A DNA stretch of 64,000 bases. Source: Thermus amyloliquefaciens (GTDB taxonomy: Bacteria > Deinococcota > Deinococci > Deinococcales > Thermaceae). Under the pieces are notes generated by a model. It worked only from the letters and a program-made list of their open reading frames with translations. It did no database searches and was not told the DNA's origin. Positions 1 to 7,200 of the stretch are shown piece by piece. Made by a program: the position numbers and the translations under genes. Location of the stretch: positions 62,001 through 126,000 of the forward strand of contig NZ_JQMV01000003.1 in NCBI RefSeq assembly GCF_000744885.1, in the 5' to 3' direction. How positions within the stretch are numbered: the stretch's first letter is position 1; every line of letters starts with the position of its first letter.

Positions 1-2
1 AC

Positions 3-197
3 GCCAGGCTGGTGGCCTTTGCGGACCCTGCCCAGGCCCGTGCCTTCGCAGAGCGGCACCGGGAGGCCCACGGGCGCCAGCGTTTCCTGGACTTCCAGAC
101 CCTCTGGGACCTGGCCCCCTTGCCGGAGATGAACCTGGTGGCCCTCCTGGCCCAGCACGCGGGGCTCTTGGGAGGCGGGGACCACGGGAGCCATTAG
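3..197 (+). CDS. NosL-like protein, C-terminal fragment (gene starts before the window)
   Basis: The window opens inside this gene, so only the last 64 codons are visible and no start can be given. The frame is open from base 3 and shows FADPAQARAFAERH followed by FLDFQTL, which resembles the C-terminal part of NosL-type periplasmic copper-delivery proteins. The stop is 9 nt before a second NosL-like gene and a NosY-like permease follows, so it probably ends a copper/nitrous-oxide-reductase-type accessory cluster lying mainly outside the window. NosL membership is inferred from this short piece and the neighbours. Confidence 0.6.
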   Translation, partial: ARLVAFADPAQARAFAERHREAHGRQRFLDFQTLWDLAPLPEMNLVALLAQHAGLLGGGDHGSH

Positions 198-206
198 ACT
201 TCCCCC

Positions 207-722
207 ATGGACCGCAGGCGCTTTCTCTTGGGGTTGGCGTCCGGGGTGTTCCTCCCCCGGGCCCTGGCCGCCCCCCGGGCCCTTAGGGTGGGGGTGGAGG
301 CCTGCCCCTACTGCTTCATGACCATCCTGGACGCCCGCCATGCGGCCCAGGCGGTGAACCCCCAGGGCAAGGCCTTCTTCTACGACGACCCCGCCTGCCT
401 CCTGGACCAGCTGAACGGCTGGGGAGGGCCTTCCCTCGCCCCCAAGGAGGTCTACCTGGCGGACCACGCGGAGAGCACCCGCACCGCACCCAAGTGGGTG
501 GCGGCGGAGAAGGCCCTCCTCTACCACAACCCCAAGGTGCGCACCCCCATGGGCTCGGGGCTATTGGCCTTTGGGAGCCGGGAGGCCCTGGAGCGCCACC
601 TCAAGGAGCGGCCCGAGCGGGCCGGGGGGCGGGTGCTCACCTGGGCGGAGGCCCTCAAGGAAGGGGAGAAGCGCACCTGGGTGCCTGCCGCCTTCTTCCC
701 CCCGCCCCCCAAGGCCCCATGA
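207..722 (+). CDS. NosL family copper-binding accessory protein, Tat-exported
   Basis: A 171-residue protein. The N-terminus has a twin-arginine signal (DRRRFLLG, a hydrophobic stretch, then a possible cut after ALA around residue 21), so the mature protein should lie outside the membrane. After the signal comes EACPYCFMTI, the CxxC-containing metal-site region typical of NosL proteins, which hand Cu(I) to nitrous-oxide reductase or related cupredoxins. The C-terminal GGRVLTWAEAL matches the usual NosL ending. Its stop overlaps the start of the permease gene by 4 nt (ATGA), so the two are translationally coupled. The target enzyme is not in the window. Confidence 0.75.
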   Translation: MDRRRFLLGLASGVFLPRALAAPRALRVGVEACPYCFMTILDARHAAQAVNPQGKAFFYDDPACLLDQLNGWGGPSLAPKEVYLADHAESTRTAPKWVAAEKALLYHNPKVRTPMGSGLLAFGSREALERHLKERPERAGGRVLTWAEALKEGEKRTWVPAAFFPPPPKAP

Positions 723-1468
723 CCGCCCTCTTCCTGAAGGAGATCTGGCGCAACCCCTGGACCTCGGGGCTGCTTTTCCTTCCCCCTCTCCTGGCCCTGG
801 GCTTCCTGGGCCGGGGGGAGGGGGTGGGGCTCGTGGGGCTTTACTCGGGGCTTCTCCTCCTCCTGCCCCCCTTGGTCCTGGCCCTGGGGGTGCCCCTTTT
901 GGCCTCGAGGGAGGAGTGGGCCTTCCTCCTGGGCCTGCCCCTCCGCCCCTTCCGGGGGTTCTTGCTGGGGGCCCTGGGGGTCTTCCTGGGCCTCGGCCTG
1001 CCCCTGGCCCTGGGCCTCCTTCTGGGGGCGGGGGTCTTGGGGCTTTCCGGGAAGGCCCTCCTTTGGCTCCTCCTTTCCGGGGTGGGGGTATTGGCCTTCT
1101 GGGTGGGGCTTGCCGCCCTGCTTTCCGCCCTCCTCTTGGAGGAGAGGCGGGCCCTGGGCCTAGGCTTTGCCCTCTTCGGCCTCCTAAACGTCCTCTACGG
1201 CCCCCTGGTGGTGGCCCTGGCGGTGCGCCTCAGGGACTACCCCCTGGAGGGCTTTCTCACCCTGGCCCTCCTCCTGAACCCCCAGGAGGTCCACCGGGTG
1301 GGGCTCCTTGCGGGCCTGAAGGCCCCTGTCCTCACCGGGCCCGTGGGCTATCTGGTGGCGGAGAGGCTGGGGGAGGTGGGGCCCCTTTTGGGGCTCGCTT
1401 ACCTTTGCCTCCTGGCCTTGGCCTTGGCCTTGCTGGGGGCCCTGATCTTCGCCCGCCGGGACCGGTAG
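719..1468 (+). CDS. ABC transporter permease, NosY-like
   Basis: A 249-residue, very hydrophobic protein with about six membrane segments. The start ATG overlaps the stop of the upstream NosL gene. It begins with a short cytoplasmic helix (FLKEIWRNP) as in ABC-2 and heme-exporter-type permeases and carries LLLNPQEVHRV near residue 185, like the LNPxxxxR element of NosY. With NosL neighbours, a role in the NosDFY system that supports copper-centre assembly is the best guess; no ATPase subunit is in the window. A CcmB-like heme exporter subunit is the alternative. A family-level call is safe, the substrate is not. Confidence 0.65.
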   Translation: MTALFLKEIWRNPWTSGLLFLPPLLALGFLGRGEGVGLVGLYSGLLLLLPPLVLALGVPLLASREEWAFLLGLPLRPFRGFLLGALGVFLGLGLPLALGLLLGAGVLGLSGKALLWLLLSGVGVLAFWVGLAALLSALLLEERRALGLGFALFGLLNVLYGPLVVALAVRLRDYPLEGFLTLALLLNPQEVHRVGLLAGLKAPVLTGPVGYLVAERLGEVGPLLGLAYLCLLALALALLGALIFARRDR

Positions 1469-1478
1469 GATGGGGACC

Positions 1479-1814
1479 ATGGAGATCCTGTTTACCACCC
1501 TGAGCGAGGTGCCGGGCCACCGGGTGGTTCAGGTCCTGGGCGTGGTCAGGGGGAGTACGGTGCGCTCCAAGCACCTGGGCAAGGACCTCCTGGCGGGGCT
1601 CCGCACCCTGGTGGGGGGGGAGATCCCCGAGTACACGGAGATGCTGCAGGAGGCCCGTCAGGAGGCGGAAAGGCGGATGCTGGAGGAGGCCCGGCGGCTA
1701 GGAGCCCATGCCGTCTTGGGGGTGCGGTACCTCACGGCCAACGTGCTCCAAGGAGCGGCGGAGATCCTGGTTTACGGCACCGCGGTCCGCCTAGAGCCCG
1801 TGAGGGAGCGTTAG
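1479..1814 (+). CDS. YbjQ/UPF0145 family protein
   Basis: About 111 residues starting MEILFTTLSEVPGH. The pattern (an early TT, then VVQVLGVVRGSTVRSKHLGKDLLAGLR, a region rich in Glu and Arg, then GAHAVLGVRYLT) is that of the small YbjQ/DUF74 family, often described as a putative heavy-metal-binding domain and forming compact pentamers. Its function is unknown. The ATG at 1479 matches the usual family start; an in-frame ATG at 1470 would add three residues. The gene follows the permease by 10 nt and its stop directly abuts the next ATG, so it is probably co-transcribed with both. Confidence 0.75.
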   Translation: MEILFTTLSEVPGHRVVQVLGVVRGSTVRSKHLGKDLLAGLRTLVGGEIPEYTEMLQEARQEAERRMLEEARRLGAHAVLGVRYLTANVLQGAAEILVYGTAVRLEPVRER

Positions 1815-2258
1815 ATGCGGCTTGCGGCCGGCCTTCTCATCCTCCCTTTTTTCCTGCAGCTTCTGGGCTTCGGGAACACCCCCTTAGGGGGAGGGTTGTG
1901 CGGGGAGCTCTTCCTGGCGCAAAACCCCGCCTTGGCCTTCCAGACCCCAGGCTTTTGGTACGCCCTGCTCTTCATGGGGCTTTTGGCCTTGCAGCTGGGC
2001 TATGGCCTTTCCCTCCTCCTCCTGCCCCTTTTGGAGGTGCCCATAGGCCCCGCCTGGCTTCGCCTGGGCCGGTACCTGGTGGGGGTGATGGTGGGGCTTT
2101 TCCTCCTCACCCGCGCCGTGGGCCTTCCCGCCCCGGGGCCCGGGGGGTGGGTGCTGGAGCGGGCGCCCCTGGACCCCTTGTCCCTCCTCCTGGTGGGCCT
2201 TTCCCTGGCAGGGGGGATTCTCCTGAGGGAGAATGGGGGGCATGGAACGGCTGCTTGA
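1815..2258 (+). CDS. Small integral membrane protein, unknown function
   Basis: A 147-residue hydrophobic protein with about four predicted membrane segments (around residues 1-20, 45-70, 80-103 and 120-137). I recognise no family. The ATG follows the stop of the YbjQ gene with no gap and the 3' end overlaps mazG by 17 nt, so it sits in a tight operon. A GLCGE stretch with one Cys near residue 29 lies in the first extramembrane loop. Codon use matches the neighbours. Confidence 0.6.
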   Translation: MRLAAGLLILPFFLQLLGFGNTPLGGGLCGELFLAQNPALAFQTPGFWYALLFMGLLALQLGYGLSLLLLPLLEVPIGPAWLRLGRYLVGVMVGLFLLTRAVGLPAPGPGGWVLERAPLDPLSLLLVGLSLAGGILLRENGGHGTAA

Positions 2259-2829
2259 GGTGATGCGCCGCCTTAGGGGGCCCGGGGGCTGCCCCTGGGA
2301 CCGGGCCCAGACCCACGAAAGCCTCATCCCCTACCTTTTGGAGGAGGCCAGCGAGGCGGCGGATGCCCTTTTGGGTGGCGACGCCGAGGAGATGGCCGAG
2401 GAGCTTGGGGATGTGCTCCTGCAGGTGGCCTTCCACAGCGTCATCGCCGAGGAGGAGGGGCGGTTCTCCTATGCGGACGTGGAGAGAAGCATCGTGGACA
2501 AGCTCATCCGCCGCCACCCCCATGTCTTCGGGGAGGGCGCGGCCAAAACCCCGGAGGAGGTGAAGGCCCGCTGGGAGGAGCTGAAGGCGGAGGAGGGGAA
2601 GAAGGAGGAGCCCTGCGGGCTCCCCAAGCACCTTCCCACCCTGCTCCGCGCCTATGAGCTCCAGCGCAAGGGCGTGGATCCGGGAAGCGAGGAGGGCCTG
2701 AGGAGGGCCCTGGAGCGGGGAGACCTCGAGGAGGCGCTTTGGAACCTGGTGGGGCTTTTCGCCAAAAGGGGCCTGGACCCCGAGACCGCCTTAAGGCGGC
2801 GCTCCCTCAGGGCCTGCCAGGGGGGCTAG
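2242..2829 (+). CDS. mazG: Nucleoside triphosphate pyrophosphohydrolase MazG
   Basis: About 195 residues. MazG hydrolyses NTPs to NMP and pyrophosphate, removing aberrant nucleotides. The start region has the family signature LRGPGGCPWDRAQTHESL, followed by the acidic metal-binding helices EEASEAADAL and EEMAEELGDVLLQVAFHS, then the KLIRRHPHVF motif. This is shorter than the two-domain E. coli enzyme (about 263 residues); the second half is reduced. I chose ATG 2242 (MERLLEVMRRLRGPGG) because it matches the family N-terminus; ATG 2233 is in frame and preceded by GAGGGAGA. The 3' end overlaps the Nudix gene that follows. Confidence 0.9.
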   Translation: MERLLEVMRRLRGPGGCPWDRAQTHESLIPYLLEEASEAADALLGGDAEEMAEELGDVLLQVAFHSVIAEEEGRFSYADVERSIVDKLIRRHPHVFGEGAAKTPEEVKARWEELKAEEGKKEEPCGLPKHLPTLLRAYELQRKGVDPGSEEGLRRALERGDLEEALWNLVGLFAKRGLDPETALRRRSLRACQGG

Positions 2830-3329
2830 CCCTCCCCGAGGGCTTCCGCCTGGCGGCGGTGGCGGTGCCCCTTTTAGGGGAAAGCCTCCTCTTCACCCTA
2901 AGGAGCCCCCACCTGCCCACCCACGCGGGGCAGGTGAGCTTTCCCGGGGGGGTGGTGGAACCAGGGGAAACCCCCTTGGAGGCGGCTTTGCGGGAGGCGG
3001 CGGAGGAGGTGGGCCTCATGGGGGTGGAGCCCTTGGGCTTCCTCTCCCCCGTCCTTTCCCCTCAGGGCTTCCTGGTCCAGCCGGTGGTGGTCTACCGGGA
3101 GGACCTTCCCCCCTTGAGGCCGAGCCCGGAGGAGGTGGCCGAGGTCCTCCTGGCCCCCCTGGAGGAGCTCCTTAGGGTGGCGCCTTGGAGCGAAATCCGC
3201 CTGGGGCGCACGGTGTGGCACTTCCCCTGGCGGGGGGTGGACATCTGGGGGGTCACGGGGAATATCCTGAGGGAGTTCCTGGAGGTGTGGCGTGAGGCGC
3301 ATCGGGATCCTCTTGGCGGACCTCTTTGA
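2739..3329 (+). CDS. Nudix hydrolase, CoA-pyrophosphatase (NudL) type
   Basis: About 196 residues. The segment LLFTLRSPHLPTHAGQVSFPGGVVEPGETPLEAALREAAEEVG contains the Nudix box GX5EX7REUXEEXGU and the preceding UPF0035 motif (LRSxxLxxHxGQVxFPGG) that marks CoA/acyl-CoA diphosphatases. The product would be 4'-phosphopantetheine plus 3',5'-ADP. The recognisable N-terminal helix RDRLKAAL lies before any ATG, so the only in-frame start I see is TTG at 2739, which overlaps mazG by 91 nt. The 3' end overlaps the DJ-1/PfpI gene by 38 nt. The family is clear; the start is uncertain. Confidence 0.85.
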   Translation: MEPGGAFRQKGPGPRDRLKAALPQGLPGGLALPEGFRLAAVAVPLLGESLLFTLRSPHLPTHAGQVSFPGGVVEPGETPLEAALREAAEEVGLMGVEPLGFLSPVLSPQGFLVQPVVVYREDLPPLRPSPEEVAEVLLAPLEELLRVAPWSEIRLGRTVWHFPWRGVDIWGVTGNILREFLEVWREAHRDPLGGPL

Positions 3330-3792
3330 CGAGCGGGAGTTCCTCTACCCCTACTACCGGGTGCAGGAGGCGGGCTATACGCCCCTGGTCATCGGGCCGG
3401 AGGCCAGGGAGTACCGGGCCAAGTCGGGCTTGGCCTGGAGGGCGGAGGTGAGCGCCAAGGAGGCCCCGGCCCTCGAGGGCCTCCTCATCCCCGGGGGCTT
3501 CGCCCCGGACTACCTGCGGAGGAGCCCGGAGGTGCTTTCCCTGGTGCGCCGGGTGGCGGAGGAGGGGAGGCCCATCGGGGCCATCTGCCACGCGGGCTGG
3601 GTGCTGGTGAGCGCCGGGCTCGTGCGGGGCAGGCGGGTCACGGGCTTCTTCTCCATCCGGGACGACCTGGAAAACGCCGGGGGGCTTTACCGGGAAGAGG
3701 GGGTGGTGGTGGACGGGAACCTGGTCACCGCCCAGGGCCCCCAGGACCTCCCCGGGTTCATGCGGGCTTTTCTGGGCCTTCTCCAGGGGTGA
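3292..3792 (+). CDS. DJ-1/PfpI family protein
   Basis: 166 residues from a GTG start lying inside the end of the Nudix gene. The nucleophile elbow AICHAGW carries the conserved Cys-His pair of the DJ-1/PfpI superfamily (glutamine-amidotransferase-like fold), and PGGFAPDYLRR matches the glycine-rich loop before it. Members are glyoxalase/deglycase-like enzymes or intracellular proteases; the exact activity cannot be read from sequence. The last 35 nt overlap the 3' end of convergent argB. Confidence 0.88.
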   Translation: MRRIGILLADLFDEREFLYPYYRVQEAGYTPLVIGPEAREYRAKSGLAWRAEVSAKEAPALEGLLIPGGFAPDYLRRSPEVLSLVRRVAEEGRPIGAICHAGWVLVSAGLVRGRRVTGFFSIRDDLENAGGLYREEGVVVDGNLVTAQGPQDLPGFMRAFLGLLQG

Positions 3793-4528
3793 AGCGGGTC
3801 CCCGCTTCCCCGGAGAGCACCCGGGCCAAAACGCCCCGCTCCCCCTTGGCGATGGCCGCCCAGGGGGCTCCCGCCTCCAGGGCCCTTAGGGCCGCCTCCA
3901 CCTTGGGGATCATCCCCCCTTGGACCACGCCCTGGGCCTTCAGGGCCTCCACCGCCTCGGCCGTGAGGTGGGGGAAGCGGGTTTGGGGGTCCTTGGGGTT
4001 CCTTAGGACCCCATCCACGTCGGTGAGGAAGACGGCAGGCCACCCTAAGGCCCCGGCCACCGCCCCGGCGGCGGTGTCCGCGTTCACGTTCAGGGGGCCC
4101 TCCTCGTCCAGGGCGATGGGGGCGAGGAGGGGGGTGTAGCCCCTTTCCAGTAGGTCCAAAAGGAGCTGGGTGTTCACCCCCACCACCTCCCCCACCCGCC
4201 CGAGCTCCGGCAGGGCCCGGCCCCGTAGGGCGAGGGCGTCCCGGCCCGAGAGGGCGAGGGCCCTTCGGCCCCGCCGGGAAAGCCCCTCCGCCAGGCGCTT
4301 GCCCGTGAGGCATAGGCTCATCTCCACCGCCTCCATCTGCTCCTTGGGGGTCACCCGCAGGCCCCCCACGAAGCGGCTTTGGAACCCGAGGCGCTCCAGG
4401 AGGGCCCCGATTTCGGGACCGCCCCCGTGCACCAGGACCAGGGGGCCGGGGTAGCCCGAAAGCTCGTCCAGGAGGGCCTCAGCCCCCCTCAGGCTTCCCC
4501 CCACCTTCACCAGGAGGGCTTCACTCAA
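3758..4528 (-). CDS. argB: Acetylglutamate kinase
   Basis: 256 residues. It phosphorylates N-acetyl-L-glutamate in arginine biosynthesis. KVGGSL near the N-terminus binds phosphate, VLVHGGGPEIG is the substrate loop, and NVNADTAAGAVAGAL plus GGMIPKVEAAL are hallmarks of the amino-acid kinase family. It resembles Thermus ArgB rather than the lysine-pathway LysZ, which begins differently in this genus. The start is TTG within CTTGAGTGA, overlapping the stop of the upstream gene, so argB is probably translated by coupling to that gene. Confidence 0.92.
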   Translation of the reverse strand: MSEALLVKVGGSLRGAEALLDELSGYPGPLVLVHGGGPEIGALLERLGFQSRFVGGLRVTPKEQMEAVEMSLCLTGKRLAEGLSRRGRRALALSGRDALALRGRALPELGRVGEVVGVNTQLLLDLLERGYTPLLAPIALDEEGPLNVNADTAAGAVAGALGWPAVFLTDVDGVLRNPKDPQTRFPHLTAEAVEALKAQGVVQGGMIPKVEAALRALEAGAPWAAIAKGERGVLARVLSGEAGTRFTPGEGPEKPA

Positions 4529-5009
4529 GGTAGACCACCTCCTCGGGCAGGCCTTCCTCCTCCTCGGCCTCCAGGAGGTCCAAAAAGCCCAAAGCGGCGT
4601 GGTCGGGGTGGAGGCCGAAGGAAGCCGCCAGGGCCTGGACGGCGCTCACAGGGGGCATGGCCTGGGCCTTTGCCAGGAGGGGAAGGAGGTCTTCGGGGGC
4701 CCATAGGGCCTCCCCCAGTTCCGGGCCCTTCCGCAACTCCGCCCGCACCTGGCCTCCCTCCGCCCACAGGAAGAGGAGGTCCTCCTCCGCCAGGACCAGG
4801 AAGGCCAGGGTCTGGCCCAGGCGGGAAAGCCCTTCCAGGAAGGCGCGCACCCCTTCCGGGTTCTCCTCGGCCTCGAGGGCCTCGTGGTAAAGGCTCACCC
4901 AAGGGGGGTCGGGCACCAGGTAGACCCCCGCGCCCCCCGTGCGCTCCCGGGCGAAGGCCAGGACCTCCTCCAGGGGGGCCTGAACGTGGAAGGAGAGAAA
5001 GCTCCGCAC
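4521..5009 (-). CDS. Hypothetical protein upstream of argB
   Basis: About 162 residues, acidic, with no membrane segment and no motif I recognise. The sequence alternates short strands and helices (VRSFLSFHVQAPLEEVLAFARE at the start) and ends in an Asp/Glu-rich tail, EAEEEEGLPEEVVYLE. The stop overlaps the argB start, so the two form one unit. I prefer GTG at 5009, which lies 8 nt after a TAGTAT hexamer; TTG at 5012 is in frame. Its promoter overlaps that of divergent dnaX. Confidence 0.6.
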   Translation of the reverse strand: MRSFLSFHVQAPLEEVLAFARERTGGAGVYLVPDPPWVSLYHEALEAEENPEGVRAFLEGLSRLGQTLAFLVLAEEDLLFLWAEGGQVRAELRKGPELGEALWAPEDLLPLLAKAQAMPPVSAVQALAASFGLHPDHAALGFLDLLEAEEEEGLPEEVVYLE

Positions 5010-5016
5010 CAAGCCC

Positions 5017-5023
5017 TATACTA
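5017..5023. promoter_or_regulatory. Overlapping divergent -10 elements for dnaX and the argB operon
   Basis: The heptamer TATACTA reads as TATACT on the plus strand, 7 nt before the dnaX GTG, and as TAGTAT on the minus strand, 8 nt before the GTG of the gene preceding argB. Both placements imply leaderless or nearly leaderless mRNAs. Because the two hexamers share five bases, the two promoters cannot be occupied at once. No clear -35 hexamer is seen on either side; each would fall within the opposing coding sequence. Confidence 0.6.
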
Positions 5024-5029
5024 GCCTCT

Positions 5030-6862
5030 GTGAGCGCCCTCTACCGCCGCGTCCGCCCCCTCACCTTCGCCGAGGTGGTGGGCCAGGAGCATGTGAAGGA
5101 GCCCCTCATGCGGGCCATCCGGGAGGGGCGCCTGGCCCAGGCCTACCTCTTCTCCGGGCCGCGGGGGGTGGGGAAGACCACCACCGCCCGGCTCCTGGCC
5201 ATGGCGGTGGGCTGCCAGGGGGAGGGGGAGCGCCCCTGCGGGACCTGCCCCCACTGCCAGGCGGTGCAGCGGGGGGCCCACCCGGACGTGGTGGAGATCG
5301 ACGCCGCCAGCAACAACTCCGTGGAGGACGTGCGGGAGCTTCGGGAGAGGATCCTCCTCGCCCCCCTTTCCGCCCCCAAGAAGGTCTTCATCCTGGACGA
5401 GGCCCACATGCTCTCCAAAAGCGCCTTCAACGCCCTCCTCAAGACCCTGGAGGAGCCCCCGCCCCACGTCCTCTTCGTCTTCGCCACCACCGAGCCCGAG
5501 AGGATGCCCCCCACCATCCTCTCCCGCACCCAGCACTACCGCTTCCGCCGCCTGAGGGAGGAGGAGATCGCCTCCAAGCTCCAGCGCATCCTGGGGGAGA
5601 TGGGGAGGGAGGCGGAGGAGGATGCCCTCCTCCTGGTGGCCCGGCTGGCGGACGGGGCCATGCGGGATGCGGAAAGCCTTTTGGACCGCCTCCTCCTCCT
5701 GGAGGGCCCCCTGACCCGGAAGCGGGTGGAGGAGGCCTTGGGCCTTCCCCCCAAGGAGGCCCTTTCCCGCCTGGCCCGGGGGCTGGCCCGGGGGGATCTC
5801 GGGGAGGTGCTCTCGGAAGCCAGGAGGCTTTACGCCCAGGGCTTTGCCCCAAGAAGCCTGGTGGGGGGGCTCATGGAGGTGTTGCGGGAGGCCCTTTACG
5901 CTGCCCACGGCCTACCGGGGGAGGGTATGGAGGCCCCGCCCGAGGCCTTGTTGGGGGCTCTCACCGCCCTGGACGAGGCCATGGAGCGCCTTGCCAAGCG
6001 CTCGGACCTCCTGGCCCTGGAGGCTTCCTTGTTGCAGGCGGCGAGGGTTTTCCCGGGTAAGGGGGAGGTCCGGCCCGCGGCGGACCTTTCCCCTAGGGAA
6101 GCGGCGCAGGCGGGGGCGGCCCTTCCTCAAGGGCCCACCCCCTTGCGTGAACCAGGGGCCTCCGGGGAGGACCTCCCCGAGTTCCACCCCACCCAACCCC
6201 TGGCGCCCCCAGGCCTGAAGGAGGCGGGCCCCTCCGGGGGGGTGCCGGGAGGGGAGGGGGAGCTGGCCGGTAGGTGGAGGGCTTTCCTCGAGGCCCTGAA
6301 GCCCACCCTCAGGGCCTTTCTCCGGGAGGCCCGGCCCGGCCTGGAAGAGGGGCGCCTTGTGCTCCGTTTCCCCGAGGGCAAGGCCTTCCACCACAAACGG
6401 GCGGAGGAGCAAAAGGTCGCCCTGCTTCCCCTGGTGCGGGCCCACTTCGGGGTGGAGGAGGTGGCCTTCCTCCTGGAAAAAAAAAGCCCAAACCCTAGGC
6501 CCCTTTCCCGAAACCTCCCCTGGCCGGGGGAAAAACCCGCCCGGGGCGGGCAGGCCGAAGGCCCTAAGGCCTCCGAGCCCTCCTCCCTGACCCCGCCGGA
6601 AGAGGCCCCCCAGGGTAGGGGTTCTCCCCAGGGGCCGGCGGTGCCCAGTCCGCGGGAAGTCTTGCCCGAGCCGGCGGAAGGCTTCCCTTTTGAAGACCCC
6701 CCTGGCCAGGAGGTTCGGGTGGAGGATCCCGGGGATTCCAACCGGCGCCTGGCGGAGCTCACCCGGCTCCTGGGGGCGCGCCTCCTTTGGGTGCGCAGGC
6801 CCAGGCTCCCCGAGGCCGAGGAACCGGTAAGCGAAGACGACATAGGGGGTACTGGTATATAA
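5030..6862 (+). CDS. dnaX: DNA polymerase III subunits tau and gamma
   Basis: The clamp-loader ATPase, 610 residues for the full tau form, from GTG (VSALYRRVRPLTF). The Walker A site GPRGVGKTT is at about residue 43, the zinc cysteines at about residues 64-79 (CxxxxxxxxCxxCxxC), Walker B DEAH at about 123, and the SRC-type sensor region reads SRTQHYRF. The proline-rich middle and C-terminal part bind the polymerase and helicase in tau. A run of nine A at 6477-6485 is the Thermus-type slippage site; shifting there ends the protein early as gamma (489 residues in the -1 frame). The stop TAA lies inside the TATAAT promoter of the next gene. Confidence 0.96.
   Translation: MSALYRRVRPLTFAEVVGQEHVKEPLMRAIREGRLAQAYLFSGPRGVGKTTTARLLAMAVGCQGEGERPCGTCPHCQAVQRGAHPDVVEIDAASNNSVEDVRELRERILLAPLSAPKKVFILDEAHMLSKSAFNALLKTLEEPPPHVLFVFATTEPERMPPTILSRTQHYRFRRLREEEIASKLQRILGEMGREAEEDALLLVARLADGAMRDAESLLDRLLLLEGPLTRKRVEEALGLPPKEALSRLARGLARGDLGEVLSEARRLYAQGFAPRSLVGGLMEVLREALYAAHGLPGEGMEAPPEALLGALTALDEAMERLAKRSDLLALEASLLQAARVFPGKGEVRPAADLSPREAAQAGAALPQGPTPLREPGASGEDLPEFHPTQPLAPPGLKEAGPSGGVPGGEGELAGRWRAFLEALKPTLRAFLREARPGLEEGRLVLRFPEGKAFHHKRAEEQKVALLPLVRAHFGVEEVAFLLEKKSPNPRPLSRNLPWPGEKPARGGQAEGPKASEPSSLTPPEEAPQGRGSPQGPAVPSPREVLPEPAEGFPFEDPPGQEVRVEDPGDSNRRLAELTRLLGARLLWVRRPRLPEAEEPVSEDDIGGTGI
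6477..6485 (+). promoter_or_regulatory. A9 slippage site producing gamma from dnaX
   Basis: Nine consecutive A residues fall in frame as GAA AAA AAA AGC (codons 483-486). With one extra A in the mRNA, or a -1 ribosomal shift, the reading becomes E-K-K-K-P-K-P followed by TAG at 6496-6498, a gamma-like product. With one A fewer, the frame stays open to 6590. An AGGAGG/CCTCCT inverted repeat and a Shine-Dalgarno-like GGAGGAGG lie just upstream. Transcriptional slippage at an A9 run in T. thermophilus dnaX is established; use here is inferred from conservation. Confidence 0.9.
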
Positions 6863-6863
6863 T
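6858..6863 (+). promoter_or_regulatory. -10 element (TATAAT) for the CsoR-family gene
   Basis: A consensus TATAAT overlaps the dnaX stop codon and ends 6 nt before the ATG of the repressor gene, so the message would be leaderless. A G5 run followed by TACTGG lies immediately upstream (6844-6855); G/C runs flanked by TA are typical half-sites of CsoR-family operators, so autoregulation is possible. Confidence 0.7.
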
Positions 6864-6869
6864 GCCCAC

Positions 6870-7151
6870 ATGACCAAGACCACTGAGCTGGGGCAAGAGA
6901 CCGTGGAGAACATCCTCAAGCGGCTACGGCGTATTGAAGGCCAGGTGCGGGGCTTGCAGAAGATGGTGGCGGAGGGGCGTCCCTGCGACGAGGTCCTCAC
7001 CCAGATGACCGCCACCAAAAAGGCCATGGAGGCGGCGGCCACCTTGATTTTGGAGGAGTTCCTCAACATCTGCGCCGCGGAGGTTTCCGAGGGCAAGGTG
7101 GACCCCAAAAAGCCCGAGGAGATCGCCACCATGCTGAAGAAGTTCATCTAG
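6870..7151 (+). CDS. CsoR/FrmR/CstR family (DUF156) repressor, CstR-like cysteine pattern
   Basis: 93 residues, an all-helical DUF156 repressor (RLRRIEGQVRGLQKMV is the family signature). Copper-sensing CsoR proteins use Cys-His-Cys with spacing x, x+25, x+29. Here C39 and C68 have the 29 spacing, but position 64 is Phe, so the His ligand is absent. A Cys-Cys pair without His is the pattern of CstR, a persulfide sensor, rather than of a copper sensor. A proline-rich, charged tail ends in MLKKFI. No copper pump or sulfur gene is adjacent, so the target is unknown; autoregulation is likely from the promoter placement. Confidence 0.85.
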   Translation: MTKTTELGQETVENILKRLRRIEGQVRGLQKMVAEGRPCDEVLTQMTATKKAMEAAATLILEEFLNICAAEVSEGKVDPKKPEEIATMLKKFI

Positions 7152-7200
7152 TCCCTTGCCGGGTGCCAGGAGCCAGGGCTTAGGGCAGGGCTTCGGGAAG

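Noticed and set aside
4379-5029. Upstream extension of the dnaX frame by 217 codons
   Set aside because: Gly/Pro/Arg-rich text with no DnaX similarity; the protein starts at GTG 5030 just after a -10 element, like known Thermus DnaX.
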